The notes under the pieces: generated by a model
What the model was told of the DNA's origin: nothing
Seen by the model: only the letters and a program-made list of their open reading frames with translations
Database searches by the model: none
Assembly (NCBI RefSeq): GCF_029632765.1
Contig: NZ_CP121247.1
Location: forward strand, 1,798,001 to 1,862,000
DNA from: Arcanobacterium wilhelmae
Lineage (GTDB): Bacteria > Actinomycetota > Actinomycetes > Actinomycetales > Actinomycetaceae
DNA length: 64,000 bases
Direction: 5' to 3'
Shown here: positions 37,257 through 47,074 of the stretch, one piece after another
Position numbering within the stretch: position 1 is the first letter of the stretch
Layout of the letters: each line of letters opens with the position of its first letter
Translations under genes and position numbers: made by a program

Positions 37257-40200
37257 TTACTGCTCCTCACGGCGCCTGAGCACCAACGCTCCGAGCAGGA
37301 CCAACACCGTCGCTAGAGCAACCGGCCCCATCACCGAGGCTCCCGTGAAGCTCAGCTGTTCCCCGTTCGTTGCCGGCGGCTGGGTCTGCGCCGGAGCTTG
37401 TGGCGCGTCTGGGCTCTGCGGACCGTCCGGCTCGTCGGTACCGGCCGGCGGCGGCGTCGCCGAGCCAGCTACGCACCCAAGATCGGTGAGCTTCGGAGCT
37501 GTCCACGTCCACTCAGTCTGAGCGCCTTCGGCTAGCTGGTATCCCTCGGTCACCGTGGCAACAACCTTCACTGTCTCGCCGTAGCCGTAGCTGAAGGTGT
37601 ACAGATCGCCGTTCTTCGTGAACTCCTCGACCGGCTTGCCGTTCGCCTCCACGAAGTAGGCGACGCCATCCATCGCCTTCACCGTGACAAACGGCTTGAC
37701 CGTACACAGCGCTGGATCGTCTGCGCTCGGGAATACTGGCGCCTTCGGAGTAACGATCCTCGGAGCAAGTTGTGACGGGACGTCACTCTCGTTCGGTGTC
37801 GGAGACGGATCGACAGGCGACGTCGGGGCCGGCGACGGAGTAATCGGCTTCGCCGGAATCAGATCCGTCCACGGAATCCCCTGGTCCGCCGACGGGCTCG
37901 GCTCTGCCGGCGACGTCGGAGACGGAGCCGGGCTCTCGCTCGGCGCCGGCGACGTCGGAACCTCCGCCGACGGAGGCGCAGGCTCAACCGGAGCATCCGT
38001 CGGAATCGCCGTCTCAATTGGCTCCGGGCTCGGCGACGGAGTAATCGGCTTCGCCGGAATCAGATCCGTCCACGGAATCCCCTGGTCCGCCGACGGGCTC
38101 GGCTCTGCCGGCTGGGTCGGAGACGGAGCCGGGCTCTCGCTCGGCGCCGGCTGGGTCGGAGACGGAGCCGGGCTCTCGCTCGGCGCCGGGCTCGGCTCCG
38201 GCGACGTCGGAGCCAGGGTAGTCGGCTCCGGAACCGGAGCCGGATCCGTTGGCACAGGCGTCGGTTCAGCAGGAACCGTCGTCGGCACGGGAGCCGGAGG
38301 CTCAGTAGTTAACGGAGCGCTCGGCTCGGGAGCCGGCTGCGTCGGCTCCGCAGACGGCGACGGGCTCGGCTCCGGCGACGGGCTCGGCTCGGGCGCAGGT
38401 TCCGGATCGGGAACCGGAACAACCTTCGCCAGCACGCGGTACGTGCGGCTCAGTACCTCGGAGACGTTGCCAGAGGCGTCCTTCGCCGTGTAGGTCACCG
38501 TGTAGATACCCGGCTCGTCGGCGTGAACCGCGCCGCTCACCTCGATATTCGGCTGCGAATCACCGGCGTCGGTAGCTGTCACGCCCGCGAGGAGATCCGG
38601 AGCAGGATCGCCCGCGGTGAGCTCGACGACGTCGGGCGAAACCGCGAGCGCGGGAGCCTTCGTATCGACCACGTGGTACACGCGAGCCGCGTTCGACTCG
38701 TTCCCTGCCGCGTCCTTCGCGGTGTAGGTGACCGTGTAGTCGCCAGGAGCCGTGCCAACCTCACCCGCGGAGGTCAGCTCAACCGCACTGCCCTCAGCAT
38801 CGGCGGCGCTGACGCCAGCCATCACATCGGGCAGCGGATCGCCCGCCTCCACTGTGACAGCCTGCGGATCCAGCGTAATCACCGGCGCGCCCTGATCCGA
38901 CACCGTGTAGGTGCGGGTGGCAGTGGCGGTGTTGCCGGCCGCGTCCTTCGCCGTGTACGTCACGGTGATCGTGCCGGGCTTCGACGTATCGCCGGAAACC
39001 TCGGCGCTCACCTTCACGTCGCCATCCACGGCGTCCGTGGCGCTCACCTGCGCGAGCACGTCCGGGAGCGCCTCGCCAACCGCGAGCGCGGCCGGCACAT
39101 CCCCCACGGTGATCACCGGTGCGACGCGATCGACCACGTGGTAGACGCGCGTAACCGGTTTCGACTTGTTGCCTGCTGCGTCAGTAACGGTGTAGGTGAT
39201 CGTGTAGTCGCCCGGCTTCGCAGTGTCGACGGCTCCAGCCGCGACGACGTCGGAGGCGACGAGCGCGTCGACGTTGTCAGCTGGCGTCACGCCCGCGAGG
39301 AGGTCCGGAGCCGGCGCACCGGCATCGAGAGTCACCTCAGCCGGGTCGACGCTAACCGTCGGCGCGGTTTGGTCGGTCACCTGGTAGGTGCGCGACGCCG
39401 TGGCCGTGTTACCGGCCTTATCGGTGGCCGTGTAGGTGACGGTAAACGTACCGGGCTTCGCGGTGTCTGCGTTGCCTGCTGTCACCTCAGCCTTCACGTC
39501 AACCGCGCCGTCGACGGCGTCCTTCGCGCTCACGCCATCGGCGAGCTGCGGGAGCTTGTCCCCCACTGCCAGCGTGACCTGGGTCGGATCCACCGTGATC
39601 TCAGGCGCGCCCTTGTCCGACACCGTGTAGGTGCGGGTAGCCGTGGCCGTGTTGCCTGCCTTATCGGTGGCGGTGTAGGTGACGGTGAACGAGCCCGGGC
39701 GGTCCGCGACGGCGGCGCCCGCCGTCACCTGAGCCTTCACATCCACCGTGCCATCGACGTTGTCCTTCGCGATCACGCCAGCGAGCAGATCCGGAACCTG
39801 ATCGCCAACCGCGAGCTCCACTGCGGCCGGATCCACCGTGATCTCCGGCTTCGCCTGGTCCGTCACCTTGTAGGTGCGCACGACGTCGGTGGCCGGGTTA
39901 CCAGCCGAATCCTTCGCCGAATACGTCACCGTGAACGAGCCAGGCTGGGCGGTTGTTGCGCCGTCGGCAACCTTCGCATCGATCGTGACTTGCGCGTCGA
40001 CGTCGTCGGTGGCGGTGACGCCGGTGAGCCACTCGGTGCCGGTGGGGAGTTTATCGCCCACCGCGAGCGTCACTTCCATCGGATCGGCCGTGATCGCCGG
40101 GCCCTTCTGGTCCGTGACCGTGTAGATGACCGTGACCGGATCGGCGGCGTTACCGGCCGCGTCAGTTGCCGTGTAGGTCACCGTGAACGTGCCCGGCGCC

Positions 40201-43200
40201 TTCGTGTTCGCACCGTCCGAGAGTGTGCCGGTTGCCTTCAGCGCCTGGTCGACGTTGTCCGTGACCACTGCGCCAGCCGCGATCTGCTCCGCGGTGGGGA
40301 GCGGATCGCCGACGGCGAGCGTCACGTTCGCAGGCTCGGCCTTGATGACCGGCTTGTCCTGGTCGGTGACCTTGTACGTGCGAGTCACCGGATCGGAGAC
40401 GTTCCCGGCCGCGTCCTTCGCCGTATAAGTGACCTTGTATGTGCCAGGAGCCGCCGTCGCAACGTTCCCCACCGGCGTCGCGGTGCCGCCGTCAATCTTC
40501 TCGATTGTGGCCGTGATCGACGACGCCGGCAGCGGGCCGTCGGTCTCGTCCGTTGCGGCAACGTTCGCCATCACGTCCGGCTCAGCTGCACCAACAGCGA
40601 CCGTCACCTCGGCCGGATCGGCCGTGACCACCGGCGCGACTTCGTCCTTGAACTGATCCTCGACCAGCACGGCAACCGTGCGCGGCGGGATCGTGACCGT
40701 TCCCGACGCCGAATCGAACGTGGTGTTCTTGACCACCGAATCCACGCCGTCGGCCTGCACCGGCGAGAGTGTGTAGTTCAGGCCCTTGAGCTCGTCGATC
40801 GACTTCGTCATCTGTTGCGGGCTTGCGTTGAACACCACGAGCAGATCCGAAACGTTCGGATCGATGTCCGTGCCCGTGGGCAGCTGCGTATGGATCAGCG
40901 ACTTGCCGGCACCCACCGTGGCCGGAGCAGTACCCGGCTTCGGATCCTTAATACGCATCATGATCAGGCCCGGGGTCTCCAGGCTGCCCGCATCCGGGAA
41001 GGAGACGCGCTCCTTGATCAGCGAAGCCGAACCGAGGGTGAACAGCGGCGAGGAGGTGCGCAACTTGAGCAGCTCCTTCGCCTGACCGAACGCCGTCGAA
41101 ATATCGTTCGGAGAAGGCTTGAGCGCAGTGTTGTTCAGAAGCGGGGTCATGTCCGCCCACTTCATGTTCTCGCCCGAGTTGTTATCCCACGCCGGCGGCA
41201 GACCCACGCCGAAGTTGTTCGACTGCATCGACCAATCGAGCATGTTGAAGTGGTCGCCCGAATCGTAGGAGTTACGATCCAGCGACTTCGAGCGCAAGAT
41301 ATCTGTGCCCGCATGCCAGAACATCGGCGACTGGCCAAGCGCCACCGTGGCGAGCTGGAGCGTGTTCATGCGAACGCGATCCGACATCGACGTATCGACT
41401 GGCAACTGCCACACCGACATGTCGTAGAGGGTCTCGTTATCGTGAGCGTCGACGTAGTTCACGGACTCGTGTGGCTGGCTCGCGAAACCGGCCGGGTGGC
41501 CGTCGAACTGGTAGTCGCCGCCCTTGACAAAGGTGCCGTTGCGATCACGCACCGCGTAGTCCGCCAGGTTACCCGCAAGGCCCAAGCGAATCAGGTAGCT
41601 TGCCGACGCGTAGTCGATCTTCGTGTCCTGCGGCTTGCCATTGTTCGCTGTTCCCAGGCCGGTGCCGTAGCCTTGCGTGAACTTGTTGTTGCCGTGGCCG
41701 TGGACGCCGTCGCGAAGACGATCGTTGAACGAGCCGATTCCCGTGCCCGACAGGTTGCCCTGACGTGCCTGCATGAAACGCGAATCGTTCTTGATCGAGC
41801 CGAAGTTCCAGCCCTCGCCGTACATGTACATCTTTGTGCCGTCGATACCGCCATTCTCAGGCGTGAGCGTATCGAGGGCCGTTCGGATCGCCTCCATATT
41901 GTGGCGCGACTGGAAGCCCATCAGATCGAAACGGAAACCATCGACGTTGTAAATGCGCGCCCAGTTCACGATCGAATCGACCATGAGATCCTCAGCCATC
42001 GCATGCTCGGTGGCCACTTCCTCACAGCACGGATCCTTCAAGGCAACGCCCGTATCGACCGTCTGGCGGTAGTAGTAGCCTGGCACGATCCGCTCGAACA
42101 CCGACTTCGGATCTTGGTAGGCCGAGTAGGTGTGGTTGAACACCTGATCGAGAATCACCTGGTATCCCGCCTCGTGCAGGCCCGCCACCATCTGACGGTA
42201 CTCCTTGATGCGGTCGCCGCCGTACTGGTTGCCCTCCGAGGCGTACGAGCCTTCCGGAGCGGCGTAATGGTACGGGTCGTAACCCCAGTTGAAGCCGTCC
42301 TTTGCGCGAGCTTCGCCGACGGCGGCCTGCTGATCCTGCGATGCCGGGCCGGCGTTCGGAATCTGCGGGTTGGTCTGCTCTGAACGCAGCTCGGGGATCG
42401 AACCGATGTCGTTCGTGGGCAGGATATGAACCGTGTTCATGCCCGCGGCCGAGAGCTCCTTGAGGTGCTTCATGCCGGCGGAATCTTTCTGACCGAAGGC
42501 GGCGTACGTGCCACGCAGCTCGGCCGGAACCGACTGGTCCGAGATCGAGAAATCGCGAACGTGCAGCTCATAAATATTGTGCTGCGAGAAGTTGTTCAGC
42601 ACTGGAACGTTCGCGCGCGCAGGCCACTCGGCCGGCTTCCACTTCGGATCCGACGGATCGACGATCACGGAGTGAGTGGAATCAATCGAGAGCGCGATCG
42701 AGTTCGGATCGGTGACGATATTCTCCCGAACAGTGTTCGCGAGCTTGGTTTCCTCTGTCTCCGGACGCACCGCAGAACCCGGGATGTAGACCTTCACCTT
42801 GAACTGGTAGGGCCGGTTCACCCAGCTGGAATCGCCCGTGATCGTCCACGAACCATCCGCCTGGCGCTGCATCTGATGCTCGACGCCGGTGCCCGCAACC
42901 TTCTGGCCCTTCGCGGGCTCGTCGAAGAGGAGCAGATCGACGTCCTTCGCCGTCGGCGCCCACAACGAAATCGTTGGGTTACCGGCGTCGAAACTCACGC
43001 CCTGAGTGCGCTTGGAGGCGCCTGCCGCATAAAGCGAATCGAGCACGCGCGGGATCTGCACGCCGGCAAAGTACAGCGGAGTACCGGCGCGATCGCGGTA
43101 GACCACCGCAACCTGGCCCTTGAGGATCTCGTGCACGTCCGCCGCCGGCGTCAGGTCTGCGAAGGACTTCGCCGGATGCAATGCCACGAAGTTCTTCAAC

Positions 43201-46200
43201 TGCGGGTCGGTCTGCTTGAGAGGACGCGACAGGCCCAACGGGTCCTTCGTCAACTCAACCGAACCCTGCTTCTTGGAAGCAAAGTTCTTCTCGTCCATAC
43301 CGCCGTCGGCGGCCCACACGAGCTCCCAGGAACCGTCGGAAGGCAACGAATCCGGCCACGCAAACGTGTTCTCCTCGAGCCAATGCGTGTTGAACTGGAC
43401 GTACTTCGTGGGATCCACGGAGTTCACCGTGAACGTGTGATCGTTCATGTTCAACGTGAAGACGGTGAGCATGCCATCGGTGACCGTGAACTGGCGGTTA
43501 GTGTCCTGGCGGCTTGGGTCTCCGTAGCTCTCTTTCCAATCGAAATTCCCCAGAGCCTTCGCAAGATACGTACCGGCAGGGATATTCATCGTAGAAACGG
43601 TGAAGATATTGTCGTTCTCCGGATCCGACATCATCAGACCCTTGTAGGTCTGATCCCAGTTCTTTCCTGGATTCTTCGTCAGCTTATCCAGGAAATCTCC
43701 CGTGACCGACCATGGCTGGCGCTGGACACTGTTGTAGAACTCGTGAGTGACCGGGTTGTAGTAGAAGGTGACGTCCTGCTCGCTGGAAAGATCGTAGTGC
43801 GAGTTGACCTGGGAGTTCAGTGCCGAACGTTCACCCTTCGGGCCCACACCATAGCTCTCCGCCCACGTGCCACCCACGGCCACCTTGTAATCGTAGGAAC
43901 CGGCCGCGATCTTGAATGTGCCCGTGTACCAGCCGGAAACCGGATCGAGCGTGAGCTCCTGCTTCGCACAGGCCGGATCCCAGTTCTCCGCGCAGCCGAG
44001 CCACTGGCCGTGCGTGCCCGGAACCGTCACGCGCCCAGCCATGTCATTCTTCGTCTGAGTGTCGAGCATCGTCGTGTCCAAGCCGACGGTGGCGTACGAG
44101 GAGTTCGCCGTCGTCGTCCCTGCCGCATCCTTGCTCACTGCACGGTACTCAACCAACGTTCCTTTCTTCAGGCCCGTGGTGTCGTGGAAGACGCGCGGGT
44201 GCGGGCCGGTGGCCGTGCCGAGCGGCTGCCAATCGGTCTCACCCACCACGCGGAATGCGAAGGAGGTCTCAGCCCAGCGGTTCGCCGCGACGTCGGCACT
44301 GACCGGAACCAAGGTGTTGGTGTGCTTCGGTTGGCCCTCGAGATGGCGCGTGTCCGCTGTCGCAGCGGCCCCCTTCGCGGGAGAAACGTTCACTCGCGGA
44401 GCCGACGTCGGCGCCACCTGCTGGTTAGCCTGGTAGACAACCGCCGAGTAGGCCGGAACCTTCACCGTGAGGGAATCGGTGGCTTTGAGCGTATCGTTCG
44501 CGCCGAAAATCCCGGTGTAGGTGGCGTTCGGGGTGAGGGTAGCGAAGCTGGCCGACTTCTCGGCGCCCGTGTTGTTCACGGCCACCACGTACTCAATCTT
44601 TTCCTCGCGATCGACGCGCGAGAAAGCGTAGATGCCCGGGCCGTCGTCAGCGTAGAGCGAGATCTGTGCGCCCTGCTTGAGGCCCTTGTGAGCGGTGCGC
44701 AGCTTCGATACCGCAGCGATGTGGGTGTACATGTCGTACTTCTCGTCGAAGCGATCCACCGAGCCAGCGTTGTGGCCGTCCACCAGTGGCTGGTTGACGT
44801 AGGAAGGCACCTTCGAGGCGAACAACGACTGGCGGGCCGCCTTGTCGTCGCCCTTCGTGCTTCCCGGCGGAAGACCGACGAAGCCCTGCTCGTCGCCGTA
44901 GTACACCACCGGCTGGCCGCGCGTGAGGAACATCAGCGAATGCCCGAGCTTCGTGTTCTCCACCTTGTGGGCCGGATCGGTGAGCATCGAGGCGATACGC
45001 CCCATGTCGTGGTTGCCGAGGAAGGTGGGCTGATCGAGTGCGGACGAATGGGACGTGGTGTAGTAATCGTCCGCATCGAACAGACCGCGCAGATCCGAGG
45101 CCTTGCCGTTGTTCAGGTAGCCCTTGGCCGCCGACTGGAACGCGAAATCGAGCGTGCCACCCATATTCGAGTTGCGCGAGTACGGAGCCAGATCCTTCAC
45201 GTCCGTGTTGTAGACCTCGCCGAACATGAAGAAGTCCGGCTTGTTCGCAGCATCAGTGTGATCCGTGATGCGCTTGGTCCAGTCTTTCCAGAAGTCGAAG
45301 TTCACATGCTTGGCGGTGTCGATACGGAAGCCGTCGATTCCGAAATCCGACCAGAAGTTGTAGATCTCCTCCATCGCCTTGATGACGGTGGGATGCTCGG
45401 TCATCAAATCATCAAGACCGTAGAAATCGCCGTACGTGAAATCTTCGACGTCGGAGCCTTCGAAGTTTCCGTTACCACGGTTGTGGTAGAGGGTGACGTC
45501 GTTGAGGACGTCCGGAACGAGCTTGGGAACGTTCGGGCGCGGCACTGGCGTGTACGGGAACGACGTATCCGCGCTCAGTTTCGGGAAGTCTGCCGCCCCG
45601 GCTTTCGCTGCCAGATCGACGACGTTGCCGTCGACGTCGGTGAGAGGCTTGTCGGCAAACGACTTGTAGGTTGCCGAACCGCTCTCGCCAACCTCCTTGT
45701 AATAGGTGAGATCGGCCGTGTGGTTGACGATGATATCGAAGTACACCTTGATGCCCTTATCGTGTGCTTCGTTAATCAGCGCCTTGAGCTCATCGTTCGT
45801 GCCCAGGTGCGGATCGATCTCTTTGAAGTTCGTGATCCAGTAGCCGTGGTAGCCGGCCGAGGCATCGTTACCCTTTCCCTGCACCGGGATGTTGGTGAAC
45901 GACGGCGAGAGCCACAGCGCGGTGGTGCCGAGGTTCTTGATGTAGTCGAGCTTGTCGCGCAGGCCCTGGATATCGCCGCCGTTGTAGAACGCCTCGCTTG
46001 CGGGGTCAAAACCCGTTGTTTCACGGTCGCCGCTGAGAGTGCCGTTATCGTTGGAGGTTTTGCCGTTCTTGAAACGGTCAGTGAGGACGAAGTAGAAGTT
46101 CTCGGAGGTGCCGTTCTTTGCAGGCGCCTTTGCGAGCGCCGCATCCGCAGTTGCGTCGGCGGAAGCGAGGGTGCCATCCTCAAGGCGCAGACCGATGTGC

Positions 46201-46571
46201 TTGGTGACGGTATCGATCTGGAAGATCACCGGGGTGTCCTTTGCGACGGTGATCTGCATGTCGTTCTCGCCGTCGTTGGAGAGCCACTGGCCGTCCATGA
46301 GGATCTTGTATTTCCACGAACCTGCGGGCACGGTGAGTTTCTTCTCGTACACCTCGGGCTTGAGCGGCGCCGGATCCATCTCGGTATCGGCACAGGCTTT
46401 CGCCCAGTCGCTACACACGCCACTGGTTGCTTCGCTCAGGAAATCGCCGGTGACGATCACCGACGCCGGGGCTGCCTGCGCCGCGATCGGCACAAGGATG
46501 GTCAGACAAACCGCGAGCGCGGCTGCGAGCGCCGCGAGCGGACGCGAGAAACTTTGGGCAATTCGCTTCAT
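37257..46571 (-). CDS. Giant wall-anchored amylopullulanase (alpha-amylase + pullulanase)
   Basis: 3104 residues. Signal peptide to ~34; an X25-type starch-associated module (~36-125); a GH13 alpha-amylase domain with Asp418 (DGFRIDTAKH), Glu452 (MFGEVY) and Asp522 (LGNHD); two more X25-like modules (~845-1055); a pullulanase N-domain and CBM48-like domain (~1057-1330); a GH13_14 pullulanase domain with Asp1549 (DGFRFDLMGF), Glu1586 (YGEGWNFG) and Asp1711 (DAHDN). Then nine ~80-residue Ig-like repeats ending in AAGN-type strands (~1975-2705), a Pro/Ser linker, a module shared with the nucleotidase, and the sorting signal LSFTG. It should cut alpha-1,4 and alpha-1,6 bonds of starch or glycogen at the cell surface, like bifidobacterial ApuB. 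AGGAG precedes the ATG. Confidence 0.95.
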   Translation of the reverse strand: MKRIAQSFSRPLAALAAALAVCLTILVPIAAQAAPASVIVTGDFLSEATSGVCSDWAKACADTEMDPAPLKPEVYEKKLTVPAGSWKYKILMDGQWLSNDGENDMQITVAKDTPVIFQIDTVTKHIGLRLEDGTLASADATADAALAKAPAKNGTSENFYFVLTDRFKNGKTSNDNGTLSGDRETTGFDPASEAFYNGGDIQGLRDKLDYIKNLGTTALWLSPSFTNIPVQGKGNDASAGYHGYWITNFKEIDPHLGTNDELKALINEAHDKGIKVYFDIIVNHTADLTYYKEVGESGSATYKSFADKPLTDVDGNVVDLAAKAGAADFPKLSADTSFPYTPVPRPNVPKLVPDVLNDVTLYHNRGNGNFEGSDVEDFTYGDFYGLDDLMTEHPTVIKAMEEIYNFWSDFGIDGFRIDTAKHVNFDFWKDWTKRITDHTDAANKPDFFMFGEVYNTDVKDLAPYSRNSNMGGTLDFAFQSAAKGYLNNGKASDLRGLFDADDYYTTSHSSALDQPTFLGNHDMGRIASMLTDPAHKVENTKLGHSLMFLTRGQPVVYYGDEQGFVGLPPGSTKGDDKAARQSLFASKVPSYVNQPLVDGHNAGSVDRFDEKYDMYTHIAAVSKLRTAHKGLKQGAQISLYADDGPGIYAFSRVDREEKIEYVVAVNNTGAEKSASFATLTPNATYTGIFGANDTLKATDSLTVKVPAYSAVVYQANQQVAPTSAPRVNVSPAKGAAATADTRHLEGQPKHTNTLVPVSADVAANRWAETSFAFRVVGETDWQPLGTATGPHPRVFHDTTGLKKGTLVEYRAVSKDAAGTTTANSSYATVGLDTTMLDTQTKNDMAGRVTVPGTHGQWLGCAENWDPACAKQELTLDPVSGWYTGTFKIAAGSYDYKVAVGGTWAESYGVGPKGERSALNSQVNSHYDLSSEQDVTFYYNPVTHEFYNSVQRQPWSVTGDFLDKLTKNPGKNWDQTYKGLMMSDPENDNIFTVSTMNIPAGTYLAKALGNFDWKESYGDPSRQDTNRQFTVTDGMLTVFTLNMNDHTFTVNSVDPTKYVQFNTHWLEENTFAWPDSLPSDGSWELVWAADGGMDEKNFASKKQGSVELTKDPLGLSRPLKQTDPQLKNFVALHPAKSFADLTPAADVHEILKGQVAVVYRDRAGTPLYFAGVQIPRVLDSLYAAGASKRTQGVSFDAGNPTISLWAPTAKDVDLLLFDEPAKGQKVAGTGVEHQMQRQADGSWTITGDSSWVNRPYQFKVKVYIPGSAVRPETEETKLANTVRENIVTDPNSIALSIDSTHSVIVDPSDPKWKPAEWPARANVPVLNNFSQHNIYELHVRDFSISDQSVPAELRGTYAAFGQKDSAGMKHLKELSAAGMNTVHILPTNDIGSIPELRSEQTNPQIPNAGPASQDQQAAVGEARAKDGFNWGYDPYHYAAPEGSYASEGNQYGGDRIKEYRQMVAGLHEAGYQVILDQVFNHTYSAYQDPKSVFERIVPGYYYRQTVDTGVALKDPCCEEVATEHAMAEDLMVDSIVNWARIYNVDGFRFDLMGFQSRHNMEAIRTALDTLTPENGGIDGTKMYMYGEGWNFGSIKNDSRFMQARQGNLSGTGIGSFNDRLRDGVHGHGNNKFTQGYGTGLGTANNGKPQDTKIDYASASYLIRLGLAGNLADYAVRDRNGTFVKGGDYQFDGHPAGFASQPHESVNYVDAHDNETLYDMSVWQLPVDTSMSDRVRMNTLQLATVALGQSPMFWHAGTDILRSKSLDRNSYDSGDHFNMLDWSMQSNNFGVGLPPAWDNNSGENMKWADMTPLLNNTALKPSPNDISTAFGQAKELLKLRTSSPLFTLGSASLIKERVSFPDAGSLETPGLIMMRIKDPKPGTAPATVGAGKSLIHTQLPTGTDIDPNVSDLLVVFNASPQQMTKSIDELKGLNYTLSPVQADGVDSVVKNTTFDSASGTVTIPPRTVAVLVEDQFKDEVAPVVTADPAEVTVAVGAAEPDVMANVAATDETDGPLPASSITATIEKIDGGTATPVGNVATAAPGTYKVTYTAKDAAGNVSDPVTRTYKVTDQDKPVIKAEPANVTLAVGDPLPTAEQIAAGAVVTDNVDQALKATGTLSDGANTKAPGTFTVTYTATDAAGNAADPVTVIYTVTDQKGPAITADPMEVTLAVGDKLPTGTEWLTGVTATDDVDAQVTIDAKVADGATTAQPGSFTVTYSAKDSAGNPATDVVRTYKVTDQAKPEITVDPAAVELAVGDQVPDLLAGVIAKDNVDGTVDVKAQVTAGAAVADRPGSFTVTYTATDKAGNTATATRTYTVSDKGAPEITVDPTQVTLAVGDKLPQLADGVSAKDAVDGAVDVKAEVTAGNADTAKPGTFTVTYTATDKAGNTATASRTYQVTDQTAPTVSVDPAEVTLDAGAPAPDLLAGVTPADNVDALVASDVVAAGAVDTAKPGDYTITYTVTDAAGNKSKPVTRVYHVVDRVAPVITVGDVPAALAVGEALPDVLAQVSATDAVDGDVKVSAEVSGDTSKPGTITVTYTAKDAAGNTATATRTYTVSDQGAPVITLDPQAVTVEAGDPLPDVMAGVSAADAEGSAVELTSAGEVGTAPGDYTVTYTAKDAAGNESNAARVYHVVDTKAPALAVSPDVVELTAGDPAPDLLAGVTATDAGDSQPNIEVSGAVHADEPGIYTVTYTAKDASGNVSEVLSRTYRVLAKVVPVPDPEPAPEPSPSPEPSPSPSAEPTQPAPEPSAPLTTEPPAPVPTTVPAEPTPVPTDPAPVPEPTTLAPTSPEPSPAPSESPAPSPTQPAPSESPAPSPTQPAEPSPSADQGIPWTDLIPAKPITPSPSPEPIETAIPTDAPVEPAPPSAEVPTSPAPSESPAPSPTSPAEPSPSADQGIPWTDLIPAKPITPSPAPTSPVDPSPTPNESDVPSQLAPRIVTPKAPVFPSADDPALCTVKPFVTVKAMDGVAYFVEANGKPVEEFTKNGDLYTFSYGYGETVKVVATVTEGYQLAEGAQTEWTWTAPKLTDLGCVAGSATPPPAGTDEPDGPQSPDAPQAPAQTQPPATNGEQLSFTGASVMGPVALATVLVLLGALVLRRREEQ
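37831..38157 (-). repeat. Duplicated ~125-bp unit in the Pro/Ser linker
   Basis: The sequence from 37831 recurs from about 38032 (offset 201 bp), nearly identical over about 125 bp. Both encode DQGIPWTDLIPAKPITPSP followed by Ser/Pro repeats. Where one copy has GACG the other has TGGG, so they have begun to diverge. The spacer length is probably variable between strains. Confidence 0.75.
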
Positions 46572-46794
46572 CGTGAACTCCTGTTGTGGGGTGGAGGCAA
46601 CTTTGCCTTCGGGTGGAGGCGCCTGCTCAGCGGTGAGATGCACGCCACCATCGCCCATCATACGGGAGAAAAACCGCCCTGAAAAGTGTTGCAAAAAGTT
46701 ACAGGCGTGTTGTTTTTACGGCGGGCGCTGGCGGCGGGTAGCGGGCGGGCGCGGGCACCTCGCAACTGGAGCACCGACGTCGGGAAACGCGACG

Positions 46795-46822
46795 GAGGGC
46801 CGGCTCTTTCGAGCCGGCCCTC
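46795..46822 (-). terminator. cstA-ybdD terminator
   Basis: GAGGGCCGGCTC-TTTC-GAGCCGGCCCTC, perfect 12-bp stem, 9 nt after the ybdD stop on the minus strand; no strong T run. Confidence 0.65.
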
Positions 46823-46831
46823 CGCTTTCGC

Positions 46832-47035
46832 TTAGCAGCAGCGCGCTTGGACGTTGTTCTCGTCCCAATCGGCGCGATCCCGCCAGAATTCACGTTTCGT
46901 CATCGGGGGATGATCGGGGTGAAGGCGCTTGTGCCTCTCGACGTAGCGATCGTATGCCGCTTCGCCTGTAAACGAGCGCCACATGTAGCCCGCCTTCGCA
47001 ACAGCTTCGCGAACCTTGATCAGATTTTCGCTCAT
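46832..47035 (-). CDS. ybdD: YbdD/YjiX-family small protein
   Basis: 67 residues with GEAAYDRYVERHKRLHPDHPPMTKREFWRDR, split here into the family cores AAYDRYVERHKRLHPDHP and MTKREFWRDR, and a Cys-Cys end. YbdD partners CstA-type transporters and is usually the next gene, as here: cstA ends at 47075, 39 nt upstream. It is thought to help peptide or pyruvate transport. A hairpin after it closes the unit. Confidence 0.9.
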   Translation of the reverse strand: MSENLIKVREAVAKAGYMWRSFTGEAAYDRYVERHKRLHPDHPPMTKREFWRDRADWDENNVQARCC

Positions 47036-47074
47036 CGCCCTCTCCTTTCCTTGTGACGAAACACTAGCAGCGAA

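Noticed and set aside
38523..46682. Two very long plus-strand frames (1286 and 1418 codons) opposite the amylopullulanase
   Set aside because: The minus-strand protein has two complete GH13 catalytic triads, repeats and a sorting signal. The antisense translations are Arg/Val/Leu-rich without domains.
46572..46694. A longer amylopullulanase start at 46694
   Set aside because: The ATG at 46571 has an AGGAG site and begins a standard signal peptide; the upstream part does not.
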